DNA from: Cryomorphaceae bacterium
GTDB taxonomy: Bacteria > Bacteroidota > Bacteroidia > Flavobacteriales_D > Parvicellaceae
Assembly (NCBI GenBank): GCA_905182525.1
Contig: CAJJBV010000002.1
Location: forward strand, 186,001-250,000
Direction of reading: 5' to 3'
Length of the DNA: 64,000 nt
Shown: positions 28,786-38,229 of the stretch, piece after piece
How the letters are laid out: each line of letters starts with the position of its first letter
How positions within the stretch are numbered: position 1 is the stretch's first letter
Translations under genes and position numbers: made by a program
The notes under the pieces: model-generated
What the model saw: only the letters and a program-made list of their open reading frames with translations
Databases searched by the model: none
What the model was told of the DNA's origin: nothing

Positions 28786-30288
28786 GTGGAAAATATACGC
28801 AAAATTAAAAGTGCTTTAATTTCTGTTTTTTCAAAAGATGGATTGGATGAGCTAGTTGAAATTTTAGATTCAAGAGGGGTTAAAATATATTCTACTGGTG
28901 GAACTCAAAAATACATTGAAAATTTAGGAATTTCAATTACACCTGTAGAGGAATTAACAGAATATCCATCGATTCTTGGAGGAAGAGTTAAAACTCTACA
29001 TCCAAAAGTATTTGGTGGTATTTTAAGTAGAAGGGCTAATAATGAAGATAATGCACAGTTAAGTGAATATAAAATACCGGAAATAGATCTAGTGGTGGTT
29101 GATTTATATCCATTTGAAAAAACAGTTGCATCTGGATCTAGTGAGCAGGAAATAATTGAAAAAATTGATATTGGAGGAATATCTCTTATTAGAGCAGCGG
29201 CTAAAAACTTTAATGATGTTACAGTCTTGTCTAAAAAAGAGCATTACAAAGAATTAGTTAATATTATTTCTAGTAAAAATGATGCTACTACCAACATTAA
29301 TGAAAGAAAATATTTTGCAACCCAATCTTTTTCTGTTTCAAGTAATTATGATTCTGCAATTCATTCCTATTTTAATAAATCAGAAATCACCCCTTTGCGA
29401 TATGGTGAAAATCCTCATCAAAAAGGCTGGTTTTCTGGAAATTTAAAAGATGTTTTTAATCAACTTCACGGAAAGCAAATATCTTATAATAACTTATTAG
29501 ATATAGATGCGGCAATAATGTTAATGGAAGATTTTACTGATTCACTTCCGACATTTGCAATTTTAAAACATAATAATGCGTGTGGATTTGCTACTAGAAA
29601 AACATTATCTGATGCTTATTCTTCTGCCTTGCAGGCAGATCCTGTATCTGCCTTTGGAGGTGTATTAATTACTAATACTGAAATTGATCTAGAAACAGCA
29701 ACTCAAATTAATAATCTATTTTGTGAAGTAGTGATTGCGCCATCATTTAATCAAGAAGCTTTACAGCTATTAAAAAGTAAAAAAAATAGAATAATATTAA
29801 AGAAAAATAATGTAGTTTTTCCAGACGAAATTGTAAGATCTTGTCTAAATGGAAAGCTTTTACAACAAAGAGATAAGTCTGTAGAAAACATTAATTCATT
29901 TATTTTGAAAACACTTCAAGAGCCAACTTCTTCTCAAATGGATGACCTTTACTTCGCCAATAAACTCGTAAAGCATACAAAGTCCAATACTATCGTCCTT
30001 GTAAAGAATCAACAATTACTAGCTAGTGGAACTGGACAAACTTCAAGAGTAGATGCTTTAAACCAAGCAATTCACAAAGCTAAAAACTTTAAATTTGATT
30101 TAAATGATGCAGTTATGGCTTCCGACGCTTTTTTCCCATTTCCAGATTGTGTTGAAATTGCAGGTAATGAAGGAATTAATGCAGTAATCCAGCCTGGAGG
30201 ATCTGTTAAAGATGATTTATCTATAGAATATTGTAATAAAAATAAAATTGGAATGGTATTTACCGGAATTAGACATTTTAAACACTAA
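28786..30288 (+). CDS. purH: Bifunctional AICAR formyltransferase / IMP cyclohydrolase
   Basis: PurH performs the last two steps to IMP. The 500-residue protein starts at GTG (28786) directly before the methylglyoxal-synthase-like IMP cyclohydrolase domain (KIKSALISVFSKDGLDELV, STGGTQKYIE, GGRVKTLHPKVFGGIL). The formyltransferase domain follows (LRYGENPHQKG, NNACGFATR, SDAFFPFPDCVE, GGSVKDDL). The C-terminal GMVFTGIRHFKH is complete. It ends 10 bases before mreB. A 145-base gap upstream holds no gene I can support. Confidence 0.95.
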   Translation: MENIRKIKSALISVFSKDGLDELVEILDSRGVKIYSTGGTQKYIENLGISITPVEELTEYPSILGGRVKTLHPKVFGGILSRRANNEDNAQLSEYKIPEIDLVVVDLYPFEKTVASGSSEQEIIEKIDIGGISLIRAAAKNFNDVTVLSKKEHYKELVNIISSKNDATTNINERKYFATQSFSVSSNYDSAIHSYFNKSEITPLRYGENPHQKGWFSGNLKDVFNQLHGKQISYNNLLDIDAAIMLMEDFTDSLPTFAILKHNNACGFATRKTLSDAYSSALQADPVSAFGGVLITNTEIDLETATQINNLFCEVVIAPSFNQEALQLLKSKKNRIILKKNNVVFPDEIVRSCLNGKLLQQRDKSVENINSFILKTLQEPTSSQMDDLYFANKLVKHTKSNTIVLVKNQQLLASGTGQTSRVDALNQAIHKAKNFKFDLNDAVMASDAFFPFPDCVEIAGNEGINAVIQPGGSVKDDLSIEYCNKNKIGMVFTGIRHFKH

Positions 30289-30298
30289 ATTTACAATA

Positions 30299-31324
30299 AT
30301 GGGATTATTCAATTTGTTTACACAGGAAGTTGCTATCGATTTAGGAACTGCAAATACTTTAATTATAAATAATGATAAAGTTGTTGTAGATGAGCCCTCT
30401 ATTGTAGCTATAGATCGCACTACTGGAAAAGTAATTGCTATTGGTAAAAAAGCCCAACAAATGCATGGGAAAACCCATGAAAACATTAAAACTATTCGAC
30501 CTTTAAAAGATGGTGTTATCGCTGATTTTCAAGCTGCTGAACACATGATAAGAGGAATGATTAAAATGATGAAGGGCGGAAGTAGGTATATTCAACCAAC
30601 TATGAGAATGGTTATTTGCATCCCCTCTGGGATTACAGAAGTTGAAAAAAGAGCTGTTCAAGATTCTGCAGAACATGCGGGTGGAAAAGAAGTTTATCTA
30701 ATTCATGAGCCTATGGCAGCAGCTATTGGTATTGGAGTTGATGTAGAAGAGCCAATGGGGAATATGATTATCGATATTGGAGGAGGAACTTCAGAAATTG
30801 CAGTTATCGCTTTAGGAGGTATTGTTTGTGACAAATCTATAAGAGTTGCTGGAGATGACTTTACTAGTGATATTGAAGAATATATGAGAAGACAGCACAA
30901 TATTTTGATTGGAGAAAGAACAGCTGAGCAAATTAAAATTGAGGTTGGAGCTGCAATTGATAATCTGGAAAACCCTCCAAACGATTATGCTGTAAGGGGA
31001 AGAGATTTGATGACTGGAATTCCAAAAGAAATTCATGTTTCATATAAAGAAATAGCACATTCGTTAGATAAATCAATTTCTAAAATTGAAGAAGCTATTT
31101 TAAGTGCACTCGAGATGACTCCACCTGAACTTTCTGCTGACATCTATAAAACTGGAATTTATTTAGCTGGTGGCGGTTCGATGTTAAGAGGTTTAGATAA
31201 AAGAATATCAATTAAAACAAAACTTCCTGTACATATTGCAGAAGACCCTCTTAGAGCAGTAGCAAGAGGAACAGGTATAGCTTTAAAAAACATTGACAAC
31301 TATCAATTTTTAATAAAAGCATAG
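30299..31324 (+). CDS. mreB: Rod shape-determining protein MreB
   Basis: Bacterial actin that organises lateral wall synthesis under the inner membrane. From the ATG at 30299 it has 341 residues, starting MGLFNLFTQEVAIDLGTANT with the actin phosphate-1 motif, then IDIGGGTSEIAVIALGG (phosphate 2) and YLAGGGSMLRGLD (adenosine motif). The frame is open 17 codons further upstream, but MreB proteins start at this amphipathic MGLFNLF helix. It is first of a five-gene rod operon, 10 bases after purH. Confidence 0.96.
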   Translation: MGLFNLFTQEVAIDLGTANTLIINNDKVVVDEPSIVAIDRTTGKVIAIGKKAQQMHGKTHENIKTIRPLKDGVIADFQAAEHMIRGMIKMMKGGSRYIQPTMRMVICIPSGITEVEKRAVQDSAEHAGGKEVYLIHEPMAAAIGIGVDVEEPMGNMIIDIGGGTSEIAVIALGGIVCDKSIRVAGDDFTSDIEEYMRRQHNILIGERTAEQIKIEVGAAIDNLENPPNDYAVRGRDLMTGIPKEIHVSYKEIAHSLDKSISKIEEAILSALEMTPPELSADIYKTGIYLAGGGSMLRGLDKRISIKTKLPVHIAEDPLRAVARGTGIALKNIDNYQFLIKA

Positions 31325-31341
31325 AAAAGAAATATTATTAA

Positions 31342-32172
31342 ATGAAAAATATAATTTTCCTTATTCAGAAATACAGGAATTTTCTTTTTTTTCTGTCTCT
31401 TGAATTTATTTCTTTGTTCTTATTATTTAGTTCTCGTAATTCCTATCATCATTATAATTATTTAACATCAAGTAATAGTATTTCTGCAAGCCTTTATAGT
31501 GCTCAGAATAATATGACTTCTTACTTTTTATTAAAGGAAACAAACGATATTTTGATGAAAGAAAATGCTGATTTAAAAAATCAAGTATATAATAAAGACA
31601 TTATTGTAGGAAGAAAATACTTAAAATTTGAAGATACTATTTATAAAAAAAATTTTCTTTTTAAAGAAGTTAAGGTTATCAATTCAAAGTTTAAATATTA
31701 TGAAAACTACTTAATTATAAATTCCGGCTCTAATAGCGGGATAAAAGAAAAAATGGGTTTAATTGGATCAAAAGGTGTTTTAGGTGTTGTGAAAAACGTT
31801 TCAAAAAATTTCTCTACTATAAGACCCTTAATTAATCCAAATTTCGGATTGAAGGTTCTTCATAAAAAAACTAATAGTTGGGGGGATTTATTTTGGATTC
31901 CAGAAGAAAATAATTTCAGAAATATCTTTGTTAAGAATATTCCCATTTACACAGATGTTAGCGAAAAAGACTATTTTATTACATCTGGTGCAGAAGGAAT
32001 ATTTCCCTCTGGTATTACAATAGGGAAAGTATTAACAATTAAAAAAAATATTGAAGACCAAACGTTAGACATTAAACTCGAAATTGAAGAAGATTTTTCC
32101 AATTCCAAAATTGGCTTTATTGTAATGAACAATATAAAAGAAGAATTGAATCAACATTTACAAATAAAATGA
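31342..32172 (+). CDS. mreC: Rod shape-determining protein MreC
   Basis: A 276-residue inner-membrane protein with one N-terminal helix (about 13-28), a coiled-coil segment (about 55-90) and the periplasmic beta domain carrying NYLIINSGSNSGIKEKMGLIGSKGVLGVV and FITSGAEGIFPSGITIGKV. MreC connects MreB and MreD to PBP2 in the elongasome. It overlaps mreD by 4 bases. Confidence 0.93.
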   Translation: MKNIIFLIQKYRNFLFFLSLEFISLFLLFSSRNSYHHYNYLTSSNSISASLYSAQNNMTSYFLLKETNDILMKENADLKNQVYNKDIIVGRKYLKFEDTIYKKNFLFKEVKVINSKFKYYENYLIINSGSNSGIKEKMGLIGSKGVLGVVKNVSKNFSTIRPLINPNFGLKVLHKKTNSWGDLFWIPEENNFRNIFVKNIPIYTDVSEKDYFITSGAEGIFPSGITIGKVLTIKKNIEDQTLDIKLEIEEDFSNSKIGFIVMNNIKEELNQHLQIK

Positions 32173-32684
32173 TTTTTGAACTAAAAAATATATTATGGTT
32201 TTTTGGACTAATCATTATACAAATCTTTTTTATTGACGCCTTAGATTTCGGGACATATTCTTCTTTTTTCTCACCAATTATAATTTCATTTTTTATATTA
32301 AAAATGAAATTAGACACCACTATTCTAAGACTTTTAGTCTATGCATTTGTTTTAGGCTTCATAACAGATATTTTTAGAAATACTCTTGGTCTAAATACTT
32401 CAATTTTACTATTAGTAGCTTTTTTAAAGCCAACCTTTTTGTTTTCTATTTCTTCAAATGAGGACATAGAAAAAGATGTGGAACTTACTATTTTTACTAT
32501 TGGTATTACAAGATTTTTATTATTTTTTGGTATTTCAATTTTTATATATCATTTGCTTTTCTTCTTGCTGGAACAATTTTCATTTTATAATTTCTCAGCC
32601 TTGTTTTTAAGGGCTCTTATTAATACCATTTCGGGTTTAATATTTCTAGTATTTCTTCAATATGTTTTGATCTTTAAAAGATAA
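32169..32684 (+). CDS. mreD: Rod shape-determining protein MreD
   Basis: A 171-residue membrane protein with five or six hydrophobic helices, consistent with MreD of the elongasome. Sequence conservation in the family is weak, so the call leans on its place between mreC (4-base overlap) and mrdA (1-base overlap). The segment FVLGFITDIFRNTLGLNTS matches the family's short conserved loop. Confidence 0.85.
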   Translation: MIFELKNILWFFGLIIIQIFFIDALDFGTYSSFFSPIIISFFILKMKLDTTILRLLVYAFVLGFITDIFRNTLGLNTSILLLVAFLKPTFLFSISSNEDIEKDVELTIFTIGITRFLLFFGISIFIYHLLFFLLEQFSFYNFSALFLRALINTISGLIFLVFLQYVLIFKR

Positions 32685-34519
32685 TGGATCCTTTTAAAAA
32701 TAGACAATGGGTAATTATATTAATAATTATTTCTGTGGGAATTATTTTTTCTTTAAGACTATTTTATATTCAGGTTATAAATCATGACTGGTCTAAAAGA
32801 GCAAGTCAAATCAGCTCAAAATCCGAGAATATTCAACCTCCTCGTGGATTTATATATGATAGAAATAATAAGTTATTAGTTGGGGCAGAGACAGTTTATG
32901 ATATTTATATTCTTCCAATATCCATTCGGGAAAATGATACATTAAAAATATGTGAACTTTTTAATTTTAGTAAATCTGACTTATATGAGATTTTAGATAA
33001 CTCCTCTAATGGATTTAATGTCCCTTATAAACCATCTGTGTTTATAAAGTCAATGACACAATTTGAACATGCTAAAATTTCGCCATATTTGGGACAAATT
33101 CCTGCTATTTTTGCAAAGTCAAAAATTGATCGAGGTTATCCACACTCTATTGCTTCTCATTTATTGGGTTATATAAGAAGAATTGATGATGCTCAATTTA
33201 AAAAAACCCAGGCTTCAAAAGATTTTTTTTATACAAAAAATGATTTTATTGGAATTACTGGTTTAGAAAAACAATACGAATTATTGCTTAGGGGAAAAAG
33301 GGGGAATATTAATTACTTAAAGGATTATGCAGGAAACAATTTAGAAACAATTAATAAAACCCCACCTGAACCTGGTTACAGTCTAAAAACTACAATTGAT
33401 ATAGAATTACAGGTTTTAGGTGAAAAGTTAATGTCTAATAAAATTGGTTCTATTGTTGCTATTGAACCATCTTCAGGAGAAGTTTTAGCTATGATTTCCG
33501 CACCAAATTATGATCCCTCTTTATTGACTGGCAAGTTTTTTTCTAAGCAATTTAAGATTCTAAAACAAAATGACAGTTTAAAACCATTAATTAATAGACC
33601 AGTTTATAACGATAAATATAGACCTGGATCTATCTTTAAATTAGTACAGGCTTTAATAGCATTGGATGATGAAGTAATAACTCCAAATACAAGATTTACT
33701 TGCAATAAAAACATAATTGGTTGTCATAATCATGAACCACCTTCTAACCTTGTTAAAGCGATAAAGAACAGCTGTAATCCATATTTCTTCCAAGTATATA
33801 AGCGATTAATAATAAAGGATAATTCTAAAAATACTTTTCAATCAAGTAGAGAGGGACTAAGAACCTGGGAGAAAAATATAAAAACATTTGGGTTTGGAAA
33901 TACATTAGGAATTGATTTGCCGGAAGAAAAAAGTGGTTTTATCCCTAACGTTGAGTTTTACGATAAATGGTATGGAAAAAAAAGATGGGCTTTTAGCACA
34001 ATATATTCTAATAGTATTGGCGAAGGAGAGATTGGTGTTTCTCCAATTCAAATGGCAAACTTAGCTGCTATAATAGCAAATCGAGGATTTTATTACACTC
34101 CTCATGTAATAAAAGATATTAAAGACAATAATATTCTAAAACCATTCCAGGAAAAGCACAATACTTGTGTAGACGAAAAGTATTTTGATGTAATAGTTAG
34201 TGCAATGAATGAGGTTGTAAATAATGGGACTGGTAAAAAAGCTAAAATTGACAGTATTGAGGTTTGTGGAAAAACAGGAACCGTTGAAAATAAAACTTTT
34301 AACGATCATTCAGTTTTTATTTCATTTGCCCCTATGAATAATCCAGCAATTGCAATTGCTGTTTATGTTGAATATGGAACTTGGGGCAGTAAATGGGCAG
34401 CACCTATTGCTAGTTTAATGATGGAGAGATATATAAAAGGTTCACTTTCTGAAAAGTCCATTAAGAAAGCCAATAAAATTAGTGAAGCGGTGATATTAAA
34501 TCAAAATACTCAGTTTTAA
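32684..34519 (+). CDS. mrdA: Penicillin-binding protein 2 (elongasome transpeptidase)
   Basis: A 611-residue class B PBP with one membrane helix (about 8-28), the dimerisation/pedestal region (QPPRGFIYDRN), and the transpeptidase domain holding SxxK (SIFK 316-319), SxN (SCN 363-365) and KTG in CGKTGTVEN. It cross-links lateral wall peptidoglycan with RodA. It begins at the last base of mreD and ends one base before rodA. Confidence 0.95.
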   Translation: MDPFKNRQWVIILIIISVGIIFSLRLFYIQVINHDWSKRASQISSKSENIQPPRGFIYDRNNKLLVGAETVYDIYILPISIRENDTLKICELFNFSKSDLYEILDNSSNGFNVPYKPSVFIKSMTQFEHAKISPYLGQIPAIFAKSKIDRGYPHSIASHLLGYIRRIDDAQFKKTQASKDFFYTKNDFIGITGLEKQYELLLRGKRGNINYLKDYAGNNLETINKTPPEPGYSLKTTIDIELQVLGEKLMSNKIGSIVAIEPSSGEVLAMISAPNYDPSLLTGKFFSKQFKILKQNDSLKPLINRPVYNDKYRPGSIFKLVQALIALDDEVITPNTRFTCNKNIIGCHNHEPPSNLVKAIKNSCNPYFFQVYKRLIIKDNSKNTFQSSREGLRTWEKNIKTFGFGNTLGIDLPEEKSGFIPNVEFYDKWYGKKRWAFSTIYSNSIGEGEIGVSPIQMANLAAIIANRGFYYTPHVIKDIKDNNILKPFQEKHNTCVDEKYFDVIVSAMNEVVNNGTGKKAKIDSIEVCGKTGTVENKTFNDHSVFISFAPMNNPAIAIAVYVEYGTWGSKWAAPIASLMMERYIKGSLSEKSIKKANKISEAVILNQNTQF

Positions 34520-34520
34520 T

Positions 34521-35852
34521 ATGAGTTATAGAAATCTATCAATTTGGAAAAACATTGACAAGCCTCTTCTTGTAATGTATTTTTTACTAACTGTTATAGG
34601 ATACCTTATTATGTATTCGAGCACATATAAAGGATTAAATATTGAAGATATTTTTTGGGTTTCTAACTACGGGAAACAACTCACTTGGATAATTATAACT
34701 TTTTTTCTTGGTTTTTTTATTCTACTATTAGACGGGAGTTTTATTAAAAACACAGCCTATTTCACCTATGGTATCGTTTTATTACTGCTTATAATAGTTT
34801 TGTTTATGCCTCCAATTAAAGGTGCTAGATCATGGTTTTATTTTAATAGTTTTTCAATCCAACCCTCAGAATTTATAAAGCTTACATTAAGTCTAGCTTT
34901 AGCAAAACTATTAAGTGATGTTGGTTCAAAATTCCAAGATTTTAAAACAAAATTAAAAGCATTTTTACTAATAATAATTCCAGCACTATTAATTTCTATT
35001 CAACCTGATCCTGGAACAATGTTAGTTTTTACATGCTTTGTTTTTGTTTTATACAGAGAAGGACTTTCTGGAAACTTCCTACTAATAGGGTTTTTCACAG
35101 TATTGATAGCTGTTGTCGGAATTTTTTTAAAAGCATCAAACTCAGTTTTTTTTATAGGTGAAACTTCTATATCTGGAAATGTTTTTTTTGGAATTATATT
35201 GTTTGTTGGATTTTTATTTTCTTTTTTAATTATAAGATATTTTGTTTTACCAAGATATAGAAAACAAAAAATTAAAAGGTTAATTATTATTAGTGTTTTA
35301 GGATTGTCAATTTCTGGTGGAATTAATTATGTCTATGATTCAGTATTTAGCGAAAGACATAGGACTCGGTTTCAAATAATGTTTGGAATAAAGGAAGATA
35401 GAAAAGGTGCAGGATACAATATATATCAAGCACTTTCTGCAGTTGGTTCTGGTGAAAGTTTTGGCAAAGGTTATTTAAAAGGAACACTAAGCAATGATAA
35501 GTACAAACACGTTCCAGAACAAAATACTGATTTTATTTTTTGTGTTTTAGCAGAGGAATGGGGCTTTTTTGGCTCTATTTTATTCATTTCTTTGTATTTG
35601 TCTTCTTTAATTAGAATAATTATGATTGCGGAAAGACAAAGGAGTAAGTTCACAAGGATTTACGGTTATTGTGTTTCAGCAATTTTGTTTTTTCATTTTA
35701 TGATTAACATTGCTATGGTTATTGGTCTTGCTCCAGTAATTGGAATCCCACTTCCTTTTTTTAGTAAAGGAGGGTCTGCTATTCTTTCATTTGGTTTAAT
35801 GATTTTTATTTTGTTAAGATTGGATTCAGAGAGAAAAGTTGTTTTAAGATAA
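34521..35852 (+). CDS. rodA: Rod shape-determining SEDS glycosyltransferase RodA
   Basis: A 443-residue SEDS family polymerase that makes glycan strands from lipid II for PBP2. It shows many membrane helices, the ARSWFYFNSFSIQPSEF motif, the IQPDPGTM loop with its catalytic aspartate, and a C-terminal GIPLPFFSKGGSAILSFGLM signature. A long loop (about 265-320) with GAGYNIYQALSAVGSGE is typical for RodA. It is last in the mreB operon. Confidence 0.95.
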   Translation: MSYRNLSIWKNIDKPLLVMYFLLTVIGYLIMYSSTYKGLNIEDIFWVSNYGKQLTWIIITFFLGFFILLLDGSFIKNTAYFTYGIVLLLLIIVLFMPPIKGARSWFYFNSFSIQPSEFIKLTLSLALAKLLSDVGSKFQDFKTKLKAFLLIIIPALLISIQPDPGTMLVFTCFVFVLYREGLSGNFLLIGFFTVLIAVVGIFLKASNSVFFIGETSISGNVFFGIILFVGFLFSFLIIRYFVLPRYRKQKIKRLIIISVLGLSISGGINYVYDSVFSERHRTRFQIMFGIKEDRKGAGYNIYQALSAVGSGESFGKGYLKGTLSNDKYKHVPEQNTDFIFCVLAEEWGFFGSILFISLYLSSLIRIIMIAERQRSKFTRIYGYCVSAILFFHFMINIAMVIGLAPVIGIPLPFFSKGGSAILSFGLMIFILLRLDSERKVVLR

Positions 35853-36015
35853 TTAATTCATGCTGAAAAAATTCAAAAATGATTTGTATAAAAGCTGAAA
35901 TTCCTAATGAATGATGTTCTATTGATGATTAACTTAAAGCAATATATCATACTGTCAATATGTCAAAAGCTGAAAGGGAAAAATACTACCTTAAAAATTA
36001 TTTAAATTGAAAATG
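35853..36015. other. Intergenic gap with an 11-base direct repeat
   Basis: This 163-base gap separates convergent rodA and the nucleotidyltransferase. AAAAGCTGAAA occurs at 35890-35900 and again at 35965-35975. No convincing terminator hairpin, RNA gene or ORF longer than about 16 codons was seen. Confidence 0.4.
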
Positions 36016-36438
36016 TTATTTTCCTAATAACCAGCTTGAAGATTGTATTTTATCACCTAATCCATCAATTAGAATTACTCCTAATTCCTCGCATACTGGC
36101 TTTTCTGGTATTGTTTGATTGTTTTGATCCCCGCCATTGGCGAATGATATATCATAATCTTTCCCAAACTCAGAAGCAATTTTTCTTATCGTTTCACATA
36201 CGGTTCTATCCTTGTCAATAGAAAGAATTGCTTTGTCTACACCTTTTATATGGTCTACTATAATCATTCTTTCAGATTCATCTTGAAATTCTTTACTTCC
36301 TTTAAGTTTTCTTTGTAAATCAGAATTAACAATAACAAAAAGTTCATCAGCAATTTCTTTTGCATGTTTGAAATACTCTAGATGACCTTTATGTATAGGG
36401 TTGAAATACCCACTTACAACAATTGCTTTTTTTTTCAT
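36016..36438 (-). CDS. Cytidylyltransferase-like nucleotidyltransferase (adenylyl/cytidylyltransferase family)
   Basis: A compact 140-residue Rossmann-like nucleotidyltransferase with the HxGH site (SGYFNPIHKGHLEYFKHAK, H16-H19) and a second-half segment FANGGDQNNQTIPE replacing the usual ISSTxxR motif. Relatives make CDP-glycerol, CDP-ethanolamine or ADP-heptose; the GGD(Q)NN pattern resembles the RfaE2/GlmU-like sugar nucleotide branch, but the substrate is not decidable. It is followed upstream on the same strand by a small lipoprotein gene. Confidence 0.82.
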   Translation of the reverse strand: MKKKAIVVSGYFNPIHKGHLEYFKHAKEIADELFVIVNSDLQRKLKGSKEFQDESERMIIVDHIKGVDKAILSIDKDRTVCETIRKIASEFGKDYDISFANGGDQNNQTIPEKPVCEELGVILIDGLGDKIQSSSWLLGK

Positions 36439-36453
36439 ATTAGAATAGTTAAG

Positions 36454-36615
36454 TTAATGGTACATTTTATAAATATCTAGACTATCTTCAGATTCATGTT
36501 CAATAGAAATAGAAAACTCTGGACAGTCACATTTTTTATTTTTCTTTAATATTTTACAACTTAAAAAGTTATTTAACAAAAATAAAGCTATAAGATATTT
36601 TATAATTTTTTTCAT
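36454..36615 (-). CDS. Small lipoprotein of unknown function (53 residues)
   Basis: From the ATG at 36615 I read 53 codons ending at a TAA at 36454. Residues 1-20 form a lipoprotein signal with lipobox FLSC (Cys20). The mature part has a Lys-rich stretch, then KKCDCPEFS, a short double-cysteine motif I associate with small Bacteroidota lipoproteins, and an acidic tail. It lies 15 bases upstream of the nucleotidyltransferase start, on the same strand, so the two are probably one transcript. Confidence 0.62.
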   Translation of the reverse strand: MKKIIKYLIALFLLNNFLSCKILKKNKKCDCPEFSISIEHESEDSLDIYKMYH

Positions 36616-36694
36616 TCTTAAAGAATTGTTTCAAAATTAACGATTGCATTTATGTATTCACTATTATTATTGTTTATTTTAGTTATTGTATACT

Positions 36695-37435
36695 ATGATT
36701 AGAAGTTTAGGTAAATATGTATTAATGTTATATCACATTTTTTTCAGGCCAGAAAAATTTAGTGTTTACTGGAGAAGATTTCTCGACGAAGTCATTCAAT
36801 TGGGAGTTAAATCTTTGTTTATTGTTACCCTAATGTCTGCTTTCATGGGAGCTGTCCTAGTAATTCAAACTGCTACAGCAATTGAATCAGCCTGGATTCC
36901 AGATTATACAGTTGGGTTCACAGTAAAACAATCTATGTTATTAGAGTTTTGCCCAACAATAATTTCACTAATATTAGCTGGAAAAGTAGGTTCAAATATT
37001 GCTTCCGAATTAGGAACTATGAGAGTTACTGAACAAATTGATGCATTAGAAGTAATGGGAGTAAATTCTATTGGCTACTTAATTGGTCCAAAAATAATAG
37101 CAGCCCTTTTTATTTTTCCAATTGTAATTATGTATAGTATGTTTTTTGGTTTTTTTGGAGGAGGATTAGTTTGTTATTTTACAGAAATAATTTCTGTCAA
37201 ACAATATCTTCTAGGAATTAGAACATTCTCTGGGGATAATTATGAATTTATTAAATACGCTCTTACTAAGACAATTGTTTTTGCTTTTATAATTACCAGT
37301 ATTTCTAGTTATTTCGGGTATTATTTAAAAGGGGGTGCTTTAGAAGTTGGAAAAGCAAGTACAAACGCTGTAGTTTACAGTAGTGTTTTCATTCTTTTTG
37401 CTAACTATATATTAACCCAATTAATCCTAATTTGA
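36695..37435 (+). CDS. mlaE: MlaE-type ABC transporter permease
   Basis: A 246-residue permease for lipid traffic between the inner and outer membranes, with the MlaE core: SLFIVTLMSAFMGAVLVIQ, FCPTIISLILAGKVGSNIASELGTM and RVTEQIDALEVMGVNSIGYL. About five membrane helices. The frame extends 3 codons to a TTG at 36686, but the ATG at 36695 (MIRSLGKYVLML) fits the family. The stop overlaps the TTG start of the ATPase. The MCE-domain partner MlaD is not in the window. Confidence 0.9.
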   Translation: MIRSLGKYVLMLYHIFFRPEKFSVYWRRFLDEVIQLGVKSLFIVTLMSAFMGAVLVIQTATAIESAWIPDYTVGFTVKQSMLLEFCPTIISLILAGKVGSNIASELGTMRVTEQIDALEVMGVNSIGYLIGPKIIAALFIFPIVIMYSMFFGFFGGGLVCYFTEIISVKQYLLGIRTFSGDNYEFIKYALTKTIVFAFIITSISSYFGYYLKGGALEVGKASTNAVVYSSVFILFANYILTQLILI

Positions 37436-38177
37436 TCAAGGTTAACAACATATCAAAGTCATTTTTAGGAGTAGAAGTTTTAAAAGATATTTCTTTCACT
37501 TTTGAAAAAGGAAAAACTAATTTAATTATAGGTAAAAGTGGTTCAGGTAAGTCCGTACTAACTAAATGTATTGTAGGTTTATTTGAACCTGACAATGGTG
37601 AGGTTTACTATGACGATAGAAAATTCTCGGTATTAAAGCCAAAAGAAAAAAAAGAAGTAAGAAAAGAAATTGGAATGTTATTTCAAGGTAGTGCTCTTTT
37701 TGATTCATTAACCGTAGAAGAAAATGTTGCTTTTCCTTTAAGAATGTTTACTAGTATGTCAGAGTCAGAAATACTTGAAAGAGTAAATTTTTGTTTAAAT
37801 AGAGTAAATATTTTAAATAATAATTCTCTTTATCCCTCTGAATTAAGTGGAGGTATGCAGAAGAGAGTTGCTATTGCAAGAGCAATTTCTTTAAGGCCCA
37901 AATATTTATTTTGTGATGAGCCCAATTCTGGTTTGGATCCAGTTACTGCTATAGTTATAGATGAACTAATACAAGAAATTACAGTTGAATATCAAATGAC
38001 TACTATTGTTATTACTCACGATATGAATTCAGTTTTAGAAATTGGAGAAAATATTCTTTTTATAGATAATGGCACAAAAAATGGGAAGGTAATAAGGAAC
38101 AAATTTTAGATGTTAAGGTAAAAGAATTACATGATTTTGTATATGTATCTAAGTTCCTGAAAAAAATGAAAAAGTAG
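37432..38177 (+). CDS. mlaF: MlaF-type ABC transporter ATPase, frameshift near the C-terminus
   Basis: The ATPase for the lipid transporter above, with Walker A GKSGSGKS (34-41), signature LSGGMQKR and Walker B YLFCDEPNSGLDP. It starts at TTG 37432, overlapping the permease stop. The first frame ends early at 38109. The family's normal C-terminus appears in the next frame as KKWEGNKEQILDV...KELHDFVYVSKF and ends at 38177. The shift is at the A6 run 38076-38081; one added A gives a 248-residue protein, the usual size. Confidence 0.88.
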
Positions 38178-38184
38178 TCAAAAA

Positions 38185-38208
38185 AAAAGGCCTCATAAGA
38201 GACCTTTT
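38185..38208. terminator. Bidirectional terminator between mlaF and a T9SS cargo gene
   Basis: AAAAGGCCTC-ATAA-GAGACCTTTT forms a 10-pair stem with one mismatch. An A8 run on the left gives a U run for the minus-strand gene, and the trailing TTTT serves the plus-strand gene. It sits between two convergent stops. Confidence 0.75.
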
Positions 38209-38229
38209 GAATTTTAATAGGTTAAATAA

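Noticed and set aside
35853-36015. Possible CRISPR-like or mobile repeat because of AAAAGCTGAAA twice
   Set aside because: Only two copies of 11 bases with no regular spacer, no cas genes and no inverted ends.
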